Below, one piece after another: positions 31,305-43,002 of a stretch of DNA of 64,000 nucleotides (positions are counted from its first letter, which is position 1; every line of letters starts with the position of its first letter). This DNA comes from Lunularia cruciata. Lineage: Eukaryota; Streptophyta; Marchantiopsida; Lunulariales; Lunulariaceae. The notes beneath the pieces were generated by a model, which saw only the letters and a program-made list of their open reading frames with translations, did not search any database and was not told the DNA's origin. A program made the position numbers and the translations under genes. Where the stretch lies: the NCBI GenBank assembly GCA_948567375.1, contig OX419760.1:42470001-42534000 (forward strand), written 5' to 3'.

Positions 31305-33263
31305 GCAAACGGCATCGGTTGATTCTTAAGGGTAGATCAAACATCACTCCAATTTTTTTGGGGGCTTAGACGGGACATCTCTCTTTTCTTTTCCACTTTC
31401 TCTTTTCCTCATATGCGGCAAACAAATCTTTGCTGATTGGATTGACCCCCAAAGCCTGCTTGTGCGGCGTGATTTAGTAGGAGTGTAGAGACAGACAAAC
31501 AGACACAGATTAGTTAAGTGGTAGAAGCATATTCTCTTCAGTTTGGGAATGTAGATGAAGAACAAGACTTCATTGGTGGTGTTGATCGGTCGTGGTGGAT
31601 GGATCGAGCCCTGCTCACCTTCTCTTGTAGTGAGTTTTCAAGGACTGCTGATATTGCCGGGTGGGGCTAGCCGTCTGTATGATGTTTTTCAAACAGGTGT
31701 TAGCGTAAGCGGTTGGTCAAGCTAACACGAGCTGTATATGCTACATTGGCTAATGTCAAAGCTCACCATGGTTGAGTTGTACATTGAAATTTTGACCCTT
31801 AAAATGTGTGCATGATTGGAGGAAACATTTGCGGGTAATATATAAGCTAGGCAATGCTTCTGTTTCCGCGGCATTCCTTGTTTAAATCTATTATTAGGAG
31901 ATGGAATAGCGGTCTACCATGTCTAATTCCTAGCGGTAGTAAGTGAGCAGGTCTTGGTTATTGTATCTGTTCTATCTATCATGATTGATTTTGGACGAAG
32001 ATGATCTCAAACAATTCAACTTAGCAGCAGCTATCTTCATCAGGTCCAGATCCAAGTGTGTTGCTTTTCATCTTTGATGTCCCAGCTCGTCGCATCAGGA
32101 TGCATCAGTTTTAACATTTTTGTCTATACAGATCATCTAGTGCGATGGTCTGTGTAGCATCCACATGGGAACTGCAAAAGCTTTTGATCCCTTCGCTACT
32201 CAACAGTGGAGAGATGTCATTGCACTTGACCTAAAACAATGTATGTGCTGGCCCACGTCACCCATACATGTACGCATGTCAATTACAGGTACGGGCCCTG
32301 TAAGATTACAGCTCTAACTGTTGCATCTTATAGCTGATGCTAATTGGTGCGTGGCAAGGAAAGCGTCACGTGGGAGAAGACGAGGGCTGTGCAGATGTCA
32401 GAAGTAGTGCACATCCGCCGCGAGGGACTGTTTCCCAAAGGACACTGACGAATTCACTATGTCGAACTTGAGGTTGACGCAGAGGCAAGGCAAGTGGTGG
32501 AGTATATCCGCTTTTGTTGTTGTCGTCCACATCCCAAGCACAGCTGGAGGACCTTGAATTCTCGGGAAACTCGAGACTCCATGTATTTAAGCTGCCCAGA
32601 ATTCAGGATAGGTCCATAGTCTATGATCAAAAGCCTGCCAAAACTGATTTTAGCCTGTAAATAGTATCGGGAGGCCGCATGATCTCCAGTGCAGCGTACT
32701 CCCCAATTAAATCATCAACTTGTCCTGCACAGTCGGTAGCGAAGATGATCACGACACACTCTCGAGACTCTGGCAAAGATTGAATCCGAAAGTTTTAGCA
32801 ACTTCAGCATGAACTTGTAGGGTAAATTTCGTATCACGAATTTTCATTCCTGGACATCCCATGCTAAAAACCTGGTGTTCAGAGAAATCCTTCTATTGAA
32901 CACGATAAAGTTCTTGTTTAAAGTTGTGACGTGTTAAGTGGTGAAACCCCCAGACTGGGAAGATCGTAGGAGTTCGAGATCCACAACTTGCATCAACGTT
33001 AGGTGGGGAGACAGAATGTGGAAAACTAGTGTAGAAAACACACTGTTTTCCTGTGGTTTCCACACTACTGGAATGCACAGGAACATGTTCGAAGGTATCT
33101 ACCCAATTCGAATTGGATATCTGTATATCTTGGGAATGTGTGGCATTGAACTTCAGAGGAGAGTCTATGTGTGCCGTACAGTTGAAAAAGGATTTTTTAT
33201 CTTCACATGCGTAGAAAACGCCCGTGTTCAGATCTAGTGGGGAACCTGCGACCACAACGTATT
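31305..33263. other. Region between the convergent ends of CSN7 and epsilon-tubulin
   Basis: About 2 kb without a recognisable gene. It should contain both 3' untranslated regions. A minus-strand ORF at 32893-33279 lies just beyond the proposed stop of epsilon-tubulin and shows no family resemblance. Confidence 0.5.
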
Positions 33264-36200
33264 CTATCTGTATCTCCAAATGGTTGTTAAGTTGGATGAC
33301 ACTTGCAATGGAGAGTAGGAAAACGTACTACAAGACTCGTCAAAGACCCCCATGTCCATGTATTGAGTGTAGTGGTGGACGTAAACTTTTTTCTTGTATA
33401 GTTTGTGGAAACTTTCCTTCATCGACGCGAATTTGCTCCTGGAAAACAAGGACAAAATTCATCGAACGCGAGGAGAAAACACACGTCACTCAATCTAGAG
33501 CTTACATTCGGCTGCCCCAAATCCAGTACGATCGTTCCTACGGGACAAGTATTACCAGGACAACCTCAACCTTCATAGTGTAATGGTGCCTGTCTGTCCT
33601 GAAGAATAACCTCACAACTGCACGGGACAGGCATTGAAATCCGGTGAACTGTGTTGAGACCCTGTCTGTTCTTAAACATAACCTGAGAACTGAACAGGAA
33701 CAGGCATGGAAGTTCTAAGACTCTGACATGACGTCCATGTCAGGAGGGCAAACATTTGCATTGACTGTCCCTGTTTACCCAATGCATGTGTTGTTGGCCA
33801 GACACAGAAGAGAGGAAGGCGTATCAAGACTTGGCTGGTTGCACAAACCTATCTTGAACCCCTCCGTGTTCCAGTGAGCCTGCAATCAGGCAAAAGTGGG
33901 CACTATTCTTCATCGGCTTCTTAAGTTATTAACTCGACATGTATAATGATCTTTCAAACTGTGGTGGAGGCCACTGAATAGTTTGAAGTAGTAATGACGG
34001 GGCCACCTCCTTAACTAGAAAGGGAGGATACAAAACGAGCGAAAGAGTAGGGAAAGATGAGACCATATGGAGACGCTGTTTGAAACGGGATACGTTCTGA
34101 TTCAGGTCAGTGATGTTGCACACGTTGCCTCTCATCAGGAGTGCACATGCAAGGTATGTGTAACTTGCTGGACTCGCTTTGATGAGTTGATTCTCTCTTG
34201 AGAAAACTTCACTGAACATCTGGAGAGTGAGACGATGAAGCAGGTCTCAGTTATTCATCGAAGTAATTTGGGAACTGGACCGATAACCATAACTGGCCCA
34301 GCATTAGGGAAGTGCTTTCATTTCGTGGTGTATGTACTGACTTACCTGGTTGACGGAGCGTGGTCGTTGCACCAATCTGCCTTCACATCATAGATAAATG
34401 TGATGAAATACATGGAAGTCATAGCACAATATGAGCACTTTGTGAGCAAATATGAGCAAATTGAAACCGATGGTAAAGTAAGTGAATATCGAGGTATACC
34501 AACGGTCCAAGGTGCTTCAACGGGAGAGTTACCAGAAAGTGAGGAAGTGGACAAGGGAGCCAAGCTCGAGACCAAGAAATGTAGACGTGGATATGGAACC
34601 AAATTCGTGGTTATCTCGTTCAAATCGACTACAAGCAACACGGTTGAAATACTATCATCATGTATCACAATCTTGCATCGGATGGTTAAGTATCTGCAGT
34701 GCATGACTTCAACTTGTTGAGGTTGCTTAGAGAGAAATGCCGTGAGTTGTATGCATGTTTTCTTACCGTTCAAAGCACCTTCAAAACGCATTGAGCTCGT
34801 GAGATGTAAAAGTAAGTTGGCAGCAATGCTGTTCATTGCGTCAAAAGGTCTTTCTTGCCTAGTTCCTCTCAAAGTGGAAGTTGGAAGGCGTTGTCCAGCT
34901 TCTAATTTTGCATCGGAGAACTCTCTCCTCCTAAAAATAGAGATTATTTAGAAGAATCGGTTAGATCCGTCGTCGTCTCCGGATTTCATGCCAACGAGTT
35001 CCATCATTTATCCCGTAGTCACCAAGCTCTTTCTATTTCCTGATTCTTCGTGCCCAAAGTTTGAATAGCTATTTACTCTTTTGCTGGGAATGCTTCCTTA
35101 AGGCAGCACACTTCCAAAATCTAGTATACATGTTGCAGTGTAAACATCAGGCACGAGGGGACCATCTCTCCGAGTCAACCAAAACACAATCTGCAAAAAG
35201 TGGCAAGTCGCTGAAAGGGGGAGGCATACTGAACAATTTCCAGCAACGCTTGGTTCTCCATGGGCAGTACGCAATCGGCATGCTCAGCCAGCACCGCTGT
35301 CGACAGCAGACTGCCCAATCCATCTTGGAATTAAGGAAGCTCAACCCAAAATAGTTTTGACTGATGCCAATATGCTCTTCAGGTCGACCATACTCAAAAG
35401 TCTTGAGCTTTGACTTCGAGAAGCCATCCATCCAATAATACTTGCAAGGACAGCTACCGTTCCTAGTGGTTTACCTGTTATATGGAGATGTAATAACATC
35501 GTCATCTTCAGCAGATGGAAATATGGATGCGCAGAATCTGGACAGCTTGGGGTACATGTCCTGCGCAATGCAACGTTGCAATTGAACTAAGTTTCGTAAT
35601 ATTGGTTATGACTGTCTAGCTCTTTCTTAAAATCCTGGAAAGTGATGTTTCTTCCAGTCGCCGTTGTATACAAGGTGTTTCTTGGGAACAAGAGCACACT
35701 ATCTTCTGGTCTTACATGGAGAAGCTCCAGAATATAAGTGCCAACTCCAGAACCTGTTCCTCCACCTAAAGAGTGTAGCATGAAAAAGCTTTGTAGTGAC
35801 TGACATGACTCAGCCTGCAACAGACCAACCACCGGTGGTGTTTTAGAACTAGCGGCCACATACAACTGGAGTTTCACTTGGCTTGATCTTGCTTCACGTC
35901 CATTTCTTTGCTCTCAAGCAAAGAAATCCACGTCCAAGCAAATTCACCTCTCGTCGTACTTTCTCAAGTATTTCATCAGCATACTTCGGTCCGTAGAATT
36001 CGTGTCCATGAGCCCTAGAATGCACGACAGGGAACTCTGAACACTTAAGCGCTTCCTTCTTAAATGGACAGAATCAACTCACAGAGTCCTTATAACTTTT
36101 GTTGGAAATGTCTTAAACGACGATAAATTAAAACAATAAATTAAAGGAAAGAGTATGGAAGTAAAATTTAGCAGAGAAGGGAGATCTATCGCAAAGCAGT

Positions 36201-37419
36201 GATAATGGTTATTGAAGTTGGATCTTTGGTTACGTCGCCGTTCTGTTAGCGCTAGGAAGGTTTATCAAGAAGAAAGATTTTCAGCACCAATTGTTCCCCG
36301 AGCCTGAGCAGTCTGTAATGTACTGCCTCACGTCAAACAGATCCGAAAGGTATCCCTGAAGTAACACAAATTGCAGTCAATGTGTAAGGAAAACTGCAGT
36401 CACTGCACGAAAAATTTCAGGGGACACCGTACACAAGCCGTTCTGTGCTTGTGCTTTCTGAGGTTGCGTAATTTACAACACGGGCTTTTGACTTCTTTCT
36501 TGATAGGAACATGAGCTACATGTATAGCAGGTTGTTAGGTTGTTTGCTGAGCATATCAACCTTCAGAATCTGACTTATCACTCCTTCTTCCATATCGATC
36601 AGCACAGCTCGCGCCTGCAGAAAATGCGCTCAAAACTTAGTGCTCAGAACAACCAATGCAATTTCTTCTACCTCGGGTCATCTCATTTCCTGACCTTGGA
36701 ACACGATGCATTTACATCAGGAGGAGGGAGTTCGATAGTGACCTTCAAACATTGAATTGGTGTGGTTCCTCTCCCAACGGGAATGTCCCGAGGAGGCTTA
36801 TATCGAGTATCAACATTCCGGAAGAAGCTGCATCACGATGCACATAAATGACATCGGTAAAACTGGCTCATTAATAACTCCAAAAGAGTAGATATCGAAG
36901 TGTACAACCACTGGAATAGCAGAGTAGTGGGACCTTATGCCGGAAGGCACTAGAATGTTCACAAAGTCAGGACTCAACTGCTGATCTCGGACCTGATCTA
37001 GGAGAGAGGAAACCCACCATCTTAGAACCACCGCCTACTAAAATGCTGACCAGTTGCAGACATTGCAAGATATTATAAAGACAGAAACAGTACGCACCTG
37101 CCCAAAGCATCATCAAATAAAGCGACCCGCTTGCCCGAAGCTGCAGCATGCTCACGCAGGGCAGTTTCCCAAAATTTGCACCCTATCTTGAGTTTTGGGC
37201 ATCTCGAGAGGGAACCAGCAAGTTTTTGACCTTATCAGTGGACTGCCTAAAGCACTTGACAACCTCCAAGTCACAACAACCAGCACTCGTAGACACTTAT
37301 CTGATTACTGGGACTGAGGAACGGCAATTTGCAAAGTAGGAAGAGAGAATAGTATTCAACGATCTCGTCACCTGATTGCCGCACTGTCCAGCTTGAATCG
37401 TGATGCATTCTCGGGTCAT
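33264..37419 (-). CDS. TUBE1: Epsilon-tubulin
   Basis: Epsilon-tubulin is a centriole and basal-body tubulin needed for doublet and triplet microtubules. Exons, read downwards: 37419-37372, 37186-37098, 37045-37018, 36614-36561, 36355-36288, 36014-35948, 35814-35716, 35560-35475, 35310-35230, 34930-34767, 34628-34533, 34245-34064, 33879-33779, 33438-33264. The phases agree and give 445 residues, slightly short of the ~475 usual. Motifs are TIQAGQCGNQ at the N terminus, FWETALREHAAASGKR, ARAVLIDMEEGVISQILK, ITDCSGSGNNWAHGHEFYG, the GTP-binding LHSLGGGTGSGVGT, DDDVITSPYNS, LAEHADCVLPMENQALLE, RPFDAMNSIAANLLLHLTS, VDLNEITTNLVPYPRLHFLV, YLACALLMRGNV, LANNTCI and SMKESFHKLYKKKVYVHHY. Those after the nucleotide-binding half favour epsilon over gamma or delta. 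Least certain are the 28-base exon 3, the intron 12 donor (ATG-GTCTCA) and the C-terminal 25 residues. Confidence 0.92.
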
Positions 37420-37476
37420 GGTTTTGCGGTTCTGAGTTGAACGAAGGAAGAGATTGGTGGACCAGTACATCTACTG

Positions 37477-37504
37477 CAGATTTCAGATTTCAGATTTCAG
37501 ATTA
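37477..37504. repeat. Four tandem copies of a 7-base motif upstream of epsilon-tubulin
   Basis: CAGATTT is repeated three times exactly and once as CAGATTA, ending 58 bases upstream of the epsilon-tubulin start codon on the other strand. It probably lies in the 5' untranslated region or core promoter. Confidence 0.85.
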
Positions 37505-40500
37505 CACATGACGAGTTCTTGTCATTCCGGTTAGTTCTGTACTTCTATCCATTGCACCAGAATCAGGCACTGCAGAGCCAAGAAAACTTGATCCTTATGA
37601 GCAATTCTTTCCTTCTTTGAATGACCAAGAAGACATGAGAGATTCCAACATATCTCCAATTCAAGAACAACTTCTGTCGAGAAGGACTGAGAATCATAGA
37701 TGCTCCGAGGCACGAATTACCTTCCATTATCACTTGTATTCTAAGGACTCCTCCCATTATCATAATTGTGTGCAATGCTTCTTGCCCACTAGTGCCTTAT
37801 TTTACATATTGGATAATAAAGTACAATGTGTCTTATTTCCTTCATCATATTTGTCGCATCAAAAAGTATCGATAACAGAAAGGTTATATAACTTGTACAT
37901 TATTCGTTTCAGGGAATAACTTTTAAATGATTTTAAAGACGAAAGATATTTATTAGATTTCTAGAGACATCTCATAACCAAAGTCTCATCACTTTTTGGT
38001 TGTTGTTGGAACTTGCACGGGACAATAACAATAAAGATCTTAAAATTTGATTCCACGTATGCAAGTTTGGCCTTTAACTCTCCGTATCCGAGAATCGTCT
38101 AAAATCTTTCCTTAGAATAGTTGAAGGATTTTCTTCTATTATATGGCATCATCTTATAATCTCATATAAGGTTCAATGCTTTTAGAAATCTGATGATTTA
38201 GGCCTCTACAAACATGTAATTTGAAGTAAACAAAAAAAAACACACTATTTTTTGTAAACAAAGTGAATTAGTCATGAAATTTGGTGCATTATTGCCAAGA
38301 GCAATCCCATGTACCATGTTAAGACTATACCTTATTATTGCGTTACTTATTATTCAAATGTTCAAAGATTTTATGTCTTTTTCTTTCCCATTTTAAGCAC
38401 TTCTGATCGTCTGCTTAACTTTGGTTTCGTTGTTTGTGCGTATGAAGTGATGAAGTCTAATTTTGAAAATCAATAAAAAAGAGTTGAGTTCATAGAGTTT
38501 GGCGCAAAGAGATGTCTTTTTGCTGAGAATCTCACGAAAGAGCATACTGGTGTGAAAAAAATTAAGTTGCAAATTAAGTTTGATCCGCAATGGTATGAAT
38601 CAAATGATTCATTCAATGAAGTCATGTCCTTGCCTCACCCTGTTTAAACAACTAATGGGATTCTGTAAATGGGATTGATGATATTACTTTGTATTCGACA
38701 TATATGCTTCTTATGGAGCAAAAGCCTATTGGGATTAAATCTGCATATCTGGTAGATATTGGTGCCATGTGCAAGAATAGTTAAGTAGACTTAGAACTAG
38801 CATTCAAAAGGTAGAAGAGAAAAGAAAATGTGTTTGTGCAGAGTTTGAGAGACATGCAACTAGTGCACTAGAGTTACCACATAACAAACTCAAACTTGAT
38901 TCTCAAGACAATGAACAACTAGCTGTGAGTTACCAAAGCATCATAGTTCTTAGTGCTGGAGTGAGGATATTTAATAAGATAGGAAGCAAATTGCTTTAAT
39001 ATAAGCTTGCATTTTGTTAACATGTTTGTTGGTTGTCCTTACCCTTATCGGAGAAGATTAACATTCCTTAAATAGTACCGTTTGATGGAATGTTGAACTC
39101 CTCAACATTCCCTTATAGAACATCTATAAGGGTTAGAAGTTAAGAAGTTCAATAAAGTAACCTCTTATAGAACTTCTATTCTAAAGAAACTTTTCTGAAT
39201 TTACTATTTTAGGAATTTTTCATAGAAAAGGAAAAAATAGCGGTGAGCAATGGATCTTAAATGCATATAATTCACCTTTCTATGAAGAATGTACTTTCTA
39301 ATTCCGAAAATTATTTAAAAATTGAAATCTTCCAATGAATGAACTATATGAACAATTGGTATAAAGTCTTGCCCTCTAAAATGATCCTCTGGTTCTAAGT
39401 CTGTGAAATATTTGGAAAAAATCAAGTAGTGGCCCAAAGAATGTTAAAGTGAATAAACTGATAGATAGTCACTATCCAACGTCATCAATTTTTGCAAGAT
39501 TAGTTTCATGAGTTGGAGGGCTTTTAGAATCTAGTCGAATTTGAGTTCAACTCCAAGTTACGAAGTAGACCAAAAGCTTAGTAGAATTGCTTGGCAGTAG
39601 CATGAAAAGACCAAATATTTCAATATGGCACATCAAGTCAAAGTAATTACTGATCTTTGCTTGTTCATCCATATAGATTATTGCAGCTTTTGAAATCAAT
39701 CCACTAGACTAGTTAACCAAATCATATGTCTGGTTTCCGATGTCATGTAAAGTCAAATGATTTTGGGAATTTTTTTGTAGGATTTCGATTCTGTTTCAAC
39801 CTAGCAATATATGATACGCTCCACCTTGACAAAATAAAAAATTATTTCTGATAGCATTTTCTGATCACAATCTCTAGCGGTTGTCTTAATAGATCCTTTG
39901 TTTTCACCATGCTTTGAATGAGTGAAAGCGTAGTGAAAACAAAGAAGAGTTTGATTCATCCTCTAGACGCAATTTAAATCTTAGTCTAACTCTGGTTTTG
40001 GTATTTACTTCCACTTACTTGGATAAATTATTTTTGAAAGCAGAAAATCGACAAAAATGGTTTCTCTTGGTTCAATTTCAAACATCTTATCCGTGATGAG
40101 GGGTGAGAGATTGATTCAAGGGAGGAAGAGGGTGTAAGGTTTATGGATGATCTGAAAATAGATGCAACAAGAAATAGGGTCGCAAATCTCGAATTCATAT
40201 GACATGGCAAAATGCATGTGAAAATTATTAGATGCTGGTGTGGACACCTTAAATCTCTTGAGGATAATCTTAGATTTAAATTGTATTAATGTAATTATGT
40301 TAAGTTCATGATTAGGTTTAGGTTTGAGATGAGTTTAGATGTTATCTTATCCATGAAGTGAACGACCCTATTAACGACTATTTCTTTAGCATGTACTTTC
40401 TTTAGTTTCTAGACTAAATAACATGCTTATCATACCCACCAAGAAAAAGGTTTGGCCAAACCAAGCCTGTCATGATTACACTTTAACGTGAAAAAAAATT

Positions 40501-40606
40501 GAGGATCATTCAAAAAGTGTCCTACATGTACCCCTCATTTGAAAACCATTAAAGTAATACCAAAAGTAATACCAAAACCGATATGGAGGAGAAACAAAAG
40601 AAAAAA
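37505..40606. other. AT-rich intergenic DNA, no gene recognised
   Basis: Low-complexity AT-rich sequence with only short ORFs. Near 39090-39180 there is a local imperfect repeat of CTTATAGAACWTCTAT. No RNA gene was seen. Confidence 0.5.
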
Positions 40607-41310
40607 GGCAACCGTGTAGGAAAAATGAAGGATGGGAAGACCCCATCAAGCCGTACAAGGGAGAGACAAAAAAGGTAACATGGGGCTAAGCCCCAATAGA
40701 GTCTATATGAGAAATCTGCCCTACCGCACCTAAGATATCCGAGCTATGCAAGTCGTACGGTCTACACACACCTAGAGCATCCGAAGAAACATCACCTAAT
40801 GTGATTGCTCTCCTATGGATTGCACCAGCCATTGCACTCTGTAGAGCAATGGACACACGCTATCTAAAATATGCTACAAAGTATGAGAGTGAGAGTGGTA
40901 CCCCCTGACAAATGTGTCAAATGCCGTGTCCATTGCTCCATATAACTCCAAGGCTAGAGGAACAAAGAGGTGACCTTGCTGCATGTCCCTATACTTGGAG
41001 ACCTTGCGACCTGCTGCTGCACTCGCCGTCCATCCAGGGGGATGGGTAATCACTCCCTCCAAAACTGTATCGTGCGTAGGGTCTGTAACCACGACATCCG
41101 CTACTGTCACCTGATCATCTCGGACCAAGTATAAGTTTGCCCTGACACGTGTCGTTTCCAAAGCATACGAAAGCTCTCTCCAAGCCAAGTATCCACTCTC
41201 TCGTGCCATAGCAAACACTATGTCTCTAATGGCATCATGGGTAGCTATCCTCTTTCCTCCAAAAGGACACCGTGTCATGTGGACCGCTACTGCAAGTTGT
41301 ATGTAGGAGA
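40607..41310 (-). mobile_element. 5'-truncated non-LTR retrotransposon copy (minus strand)
   Basis: It matches the last ~700 bp of the plus-strand copy at about 45535-46237, including the nuclease-like C terminus and the 3' tail with both hairpin sequences (rc of CTACACGGTTGCC marks the end at 40607). Homology stops near 41310, where a normal 5' truncation from incomplete reverse transcription would fall. No clear target duplication was found. Confidence 0.85.
40874..41310 (-). pseudogene. C-terminal part of the LINE polyprotein (minus copy)
   Basis: The frame is open through VHMTRCPFGGKRI, AIRDIVFAMARESGYLAWREL, RVRANLYLVRDDQVTVADVVVTDPT, KVSKYRDMQQGHLFVPLALELYGAMDTAFDTF. It continues past the stop that ends the plus copy (after DPT), so it shows what the complete C terminus looks like. 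The alternation of D, D-V-V-V, K-x(2)-Y and PLALExYG recalls the restriction-like endonuclease domain of some non-LTR elements, but this is a motif-level guess. Confidence 0.7.
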
Positions 41311-42914
41311 AACTGGACATAGACTTCATACATACTAGGGCCCTAAGTTGATACGAAATAAGATAAGATCTCCATAAAGTCAACATCAAAATCAGTTCCC
41401 CCTATTTTCTAATCCAAATCTGTAGAATTTCAGTAAGCCCTTCCAGACTAACCTCATGAGTACGTCGAGTAGGAGGTATAATATGGTTGCTATGCAAGAT
41501 CCAATTGGATATTATTTTTAATTCTTTCTCTACCACTTTTATTTGAATCTTATTTATGTGTTGATTTTCCACTTGGAACTATTAGACATCCACACGACAT
41601 TGACAATGTACGGACGATAAGTTCTTGGGTATTTTTTTAGCCACAGGATGTATCTAAGATTCATAACAAAGTCAGTTTTTTTCTACTTATATTTCCCACT
41701 TTATTTATTTCTCGAAGAGAGGGTCTTAAAGATGATGCTTGAAGCATCATCAAGCATTCCCCATCAGATACAATCATTTTTATAAGAACGTAAACAAATT
41801 CTGATGATAAACAGCAAGTGAGGTTTATCATCAGAACAAACAAAAAGTAACTCTCACTGGATATGGGATCCCCAAAGTTCCTTTCATGATATTCTCACTA
41901 TCAAAGAAAGCACAAATACTTTGTGGTCCTGATTAGTTATGTAGTTCCGAAAGATAGAAGGGCAAGTCCCAAATAGACACTACTTTCTTGCCTATCTTGA
42001 AAATGAAACCAAAAACCCAAACGGTCATCATTGATAAATTAATGAGCAGTTTTGCTAAACATCTTCCGTAGCTAGCTAAACATCTTTCCCAAATTATTTA
42101 TTGTTCTATGTCTAAGTATGTTTTGTATCTTATTTCTATATATTCTTGGAGGAATTTATTTCCCTGATTTCTACAATATTTTCTGCAATACCTTGGACTT
42201 AATGTCCGGATCCGAACTTCAAACCTCTGCAGTGGTCCGAGATGCATATCATAATGATATAATAATATATTAAATATATAATATTATGTTTATTTTTTGA
42301 TAGAAGCGTATCGAAAAGATCATATTTGTTAAGAATTGAATAGATAGATATTTTGTCAGATTATAGTAAGGTTAGGTTATAAAATATTTAATATATTATT
42401 TTATCATATATCCCAAATCCAATAATAATTCACTACAAGTTGTTAAATAGTCATTATTATTTATATTTTTATAATGATAACATATACTTATATATACCTG
42501 ACTCTCAAGGACTGGTGATGTGATATGATGGAGTGGTGGGGGAGCTGCGGGACAGTGTGGAGATGGGAGAAGAGGGAGAGACGTGAGACAATCTCTGTAA
42601 TTGCTGAGGGCTCTCTAGCATGTAGCATTCGAGTGAATAGTCTATTCTCTTCGTTTTTCAATTTCGGTTCCATTGGCACCTAGATTGAATACTATGGAGA
42701 ATGGAGTAGAAAGTTATGAGGATTTTTAGCTTTTTTAGGGTTTAGAGTGATCATTATACATTGAGAGTGATGGGTCGTGGATTTTCATTTCCAATCTCTT
42801 GGTTTTCATGATTAAGTTCAATGGGAATTTAGTTTGAAAATTTTGGAGATGTAAATTGAAAGTTATGAGAGTTTCTAGATTTTAGGGTTTGGAGAGATTG
42901 TTTTCTTATGTGAG
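41311..42914. other. AT-rich spacer between the two LINE copies
   Basis: No gene is recognised. Near 42710-42755 and 42860-42900 there are two diverged copies of AAAGTTATGAG followed by TTTTAGGGTTT, about 150 bp apart, just before the recognisable start of the plus-strand LINE. They could belong to its 5' untranslated region. Confidence 0.45.
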
Positions 42915-43002
42915 TTGGGATGTGAGGGGTTGTGGTTTTGTAGATATGGGGAGATATGGAAAGGAGCAACATGTGTTACTATCATTATTCTTGTGCTAGC
43001 CA

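Noticed and set aside
32893-33279. A 128-codon minus-strand ORF that could extend epsilon-tubulin
   Set aside because: It overlaps the last exon in another frame, has no tubulin motif beyond a short helix-like stretch, and no splice site joins it to the gene.
34342-34872. A single 176-codon ORF on the minus strand
   Set aside because: It is two epsilon-tubulin exons (34930-34767 and 34628-34533) read through the introns beside them; the internal part has no family similarity.
36810-37031. A minus-strand ORF with GVINEPVLP, first read as an epsilon-tubulin exon
   Set aside because: The true exon with ARAVLIDMEEGVISQILK is at 36561-36614; this ORF is intron sequence between exons 3 and 4.
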